NCBI GenBank assembly: GCA_016208645.1
Contig: JACQXP010000027.1
Coordinates: forward strand, 1-6,052
Length of the DNA stretch: 6,052 bases
DNA from: Candidatus Methylomirabilota bacterium
GTDB taxonomy: Bacteria > Methylomirabilota > Methylomirabilia > Methylomirabilales > 2-02-FULL-66-22
Direction: 5' to 3'
Shown piece by piece: positions 5,538 through 6,052 of this stretch. Below the pieces are notes generated by a model that worked only from the letters and a program-made list of their open reading frames with translations, did no database searches and was not told the origin of the DNA. Numbering within the stretch: the stretch's first letter is position 1; each line of letters opens with the position of its first letter. Position numbers and translations under genes: made by a program.

Positions 5538-5580
5538 TTCGACAGTTCGACGGTTCGGCTGTTCGACGGTTCGAAATTCG
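5537..5580 (+). repeat. Tandem 8-nt GTTCGACG-type units directly after the channel stop
   Basis: Starting on the last base of the TAG stop, five consecutive octamers fit GTTCGRNN: GTTCGACA (5537-5544), GTTCGACG (5545-5552 and 5561-5568), GTTCGGCT (5553-5560) and GTTCGAAA (5569-5576), followed by a partial TTCG. The unit is nearly the same as in the array downstream of nth and has the same sense relative to the preceding gene. It almost fills the 64-bp gap before the NUDIX gene. No U tract and no strong hairpin are present, so it does not look like a terminator. Confidence 0.85.
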
Positions 5581-5589
5581 GGGCAGGTC

Positions 5590-5594
5590 GAGGG
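5590..5594 (+). promoter_or_regulatory. Ribosome binding site fixing the GTG start of the NUDIX gene
   Basis: GAGGG lies 7 bases upstream of the GTG at 5602. No ATG is available in frame before the conserved fold begins, so this site decides the start. Confidence 0.6.
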
Positions 5595-5601
5595 AAAGCG
5601 C

Positions 5602-6052
5602 GTGGGTGAATTGAAGCCGTGGAGGAAGGTGAGGAGCCGGACGCTCTACCAGCGGGCCCACGTGATTGTCCGGGAGGACGCGCTGGAGCTGCCGGACGGG
5701 CGGGAGCGGGCCTACCCGGTCCTCTCGCTGGGGGCCAGCGTCGGCATCCTGCCCTTCCCCTCGAAGGACCGCGTGATCCTGGTCCGCCAGTTCCGCCACG
5801 TTCCCCAGGAGTTCTCCTGGGAGGTACCGGGCGGCGGGATCCTGCCCGGCGAGGCCCCGGAAGAGGCGGCGCAGCGCGAGCTGCGCGAAGAGGCGGGCTA
5901 TCGCGCCGGTCGCCTGCGGCGGCTGGGGGGGTTCTGGCCCAACAACGCCTATCTGGACGAGATCATCCACATCTATGAAGCCGATGAGCTGGTGGCCGAT
6001 CCCCTGCCGAGCGACCAAGACGAGCACCTCGAGGCCCGCGTGTTTCCCTTTG
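5602..6052 (+). CDS. NUDIX hydrolase, ADP-ribose pyrophosphatase-like, 3' end cut by window edge
   Basis: From the GTG at 5602 the frame is open for 150 codons to the window end, so the gene is partial. The NUDIX box is canonical: Gly78-x5-Glu84-x7-Arg92-Glu93-Leu94-x-Glu96-Glu97-x-Gly99-Tyr100. These glutamates bind the catalytic Mg2+. Upstream, VILVRQFRHVPQEFSWEVPGGG (58-79) is the strand-turn pattern of the ADP-ribose pyrophosphatase branch, where Q(F/Y)R and E(L/V)P(A/G)G contact substrate and the dimer partner. Members hydrolyse ADP-ribose or related nucleoside diphosphate sugars to AMP plus a sugar phosphate. Typical length is 170-200 residues, so about 20-50 residues are missing. The exact substrate cannot be told from the visible part; GDP-mannose or NADH hydrolysis are alternatives. 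The gene is 64 bp downstream of the channel gene and in the same direction. Confidence 0.92.
   Translation, partial: MGELKPWRKVRSRTLYQRAHVIVREDALELPDGRERAYPVLSLGASVGILPFPSKDRVILVRQFRHVPQEFSWEVPGGGILPGEAPEEAAQRELREEAGYRAGRLRRLGGFWPNNAYLDEIIHIYEADELVADPLPSDQDEHLEARVFPF

Noticed and set aside
5537..5580. CRISPR array
   Set aside because: The 8-nt units are directly tandem with no spacers and no cas genes nearby.

Overview
The window is GC-rich bacterial DNA, roughly two thirds G+C by eye. It most resembles an uncultured, Gram-negative-type environmental genome. Methylomirabilota/Rokubacteria-like or deltaproteobacteria-like sources would fit the gene styles, the REP-associated transposase and the short-unit intergenic repeats, but no phylogenetic marker is present and I would not assign a phylum from this alone.

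Layout. (i) Positions 1-824 are a mobile-element region on the minus strand. A REP-associated tyrosine (Y1/HUH) transposase gene runs off the left edge (1-615). Just upstream of it, in the same orientation, is the 5' part of a PilZ-domain gene (start at 824) whose recognisable PilZ sequence stops at about 687. A small hairpin (664-682) lies at that boundary and may be the end of the inserted element. (ii) Positions 825-1411 have no gene I can recognise. They hold several GC-rich inverted repeats and, next to nth, an array of 8-nt units with an 18-nt perfect palindrome. (iii) An endonuclease III gene (minus, 1412-2074) is divergent from a long plus-strand cluster. The gap between them contains a perfect TATAAT with an extended TG on the nth side. 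(iv) The plus-strand cluster runs: a beta-CASP metallo-beta-lactamase-fold RNA-processing nuclease (2156-3547), a PIG-L/BshB1-like zinc N-deacetylase (3763-4464), a two-TM potassium-channel-like protein with a cytosolic RCK domain (4530-5537), and an ADP-ribose-type NUDIX hydrolase cut by the right edge (5602 onward).

How the parts may fit. The deacetylase, channel and NUDIX genes lie about 65 bp apart and could be co-transcribed. The 215-bp gap after the RNase holds an inverted array of 7-nt repeats and may separate two transcripts. A housekeeping/stress theme is plausible (oxidised-base repair, RNA turnover, possible low-molecular-weight thiol synthesis, K+ flux, nucleotide-sugar sanitation), but nothing here proves a shared pathway.

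The most interesting observations are the transposase apparently interrupting a PilZ gene, the non-canonical TVGFQE selectivity filter of the channel, and three short-unit repeat arrays (8-, 7- and 8-nt period) that all lie just 3' of stop codons. I do not see a convincing new multi-gene defence or biosynthetic system in this window.
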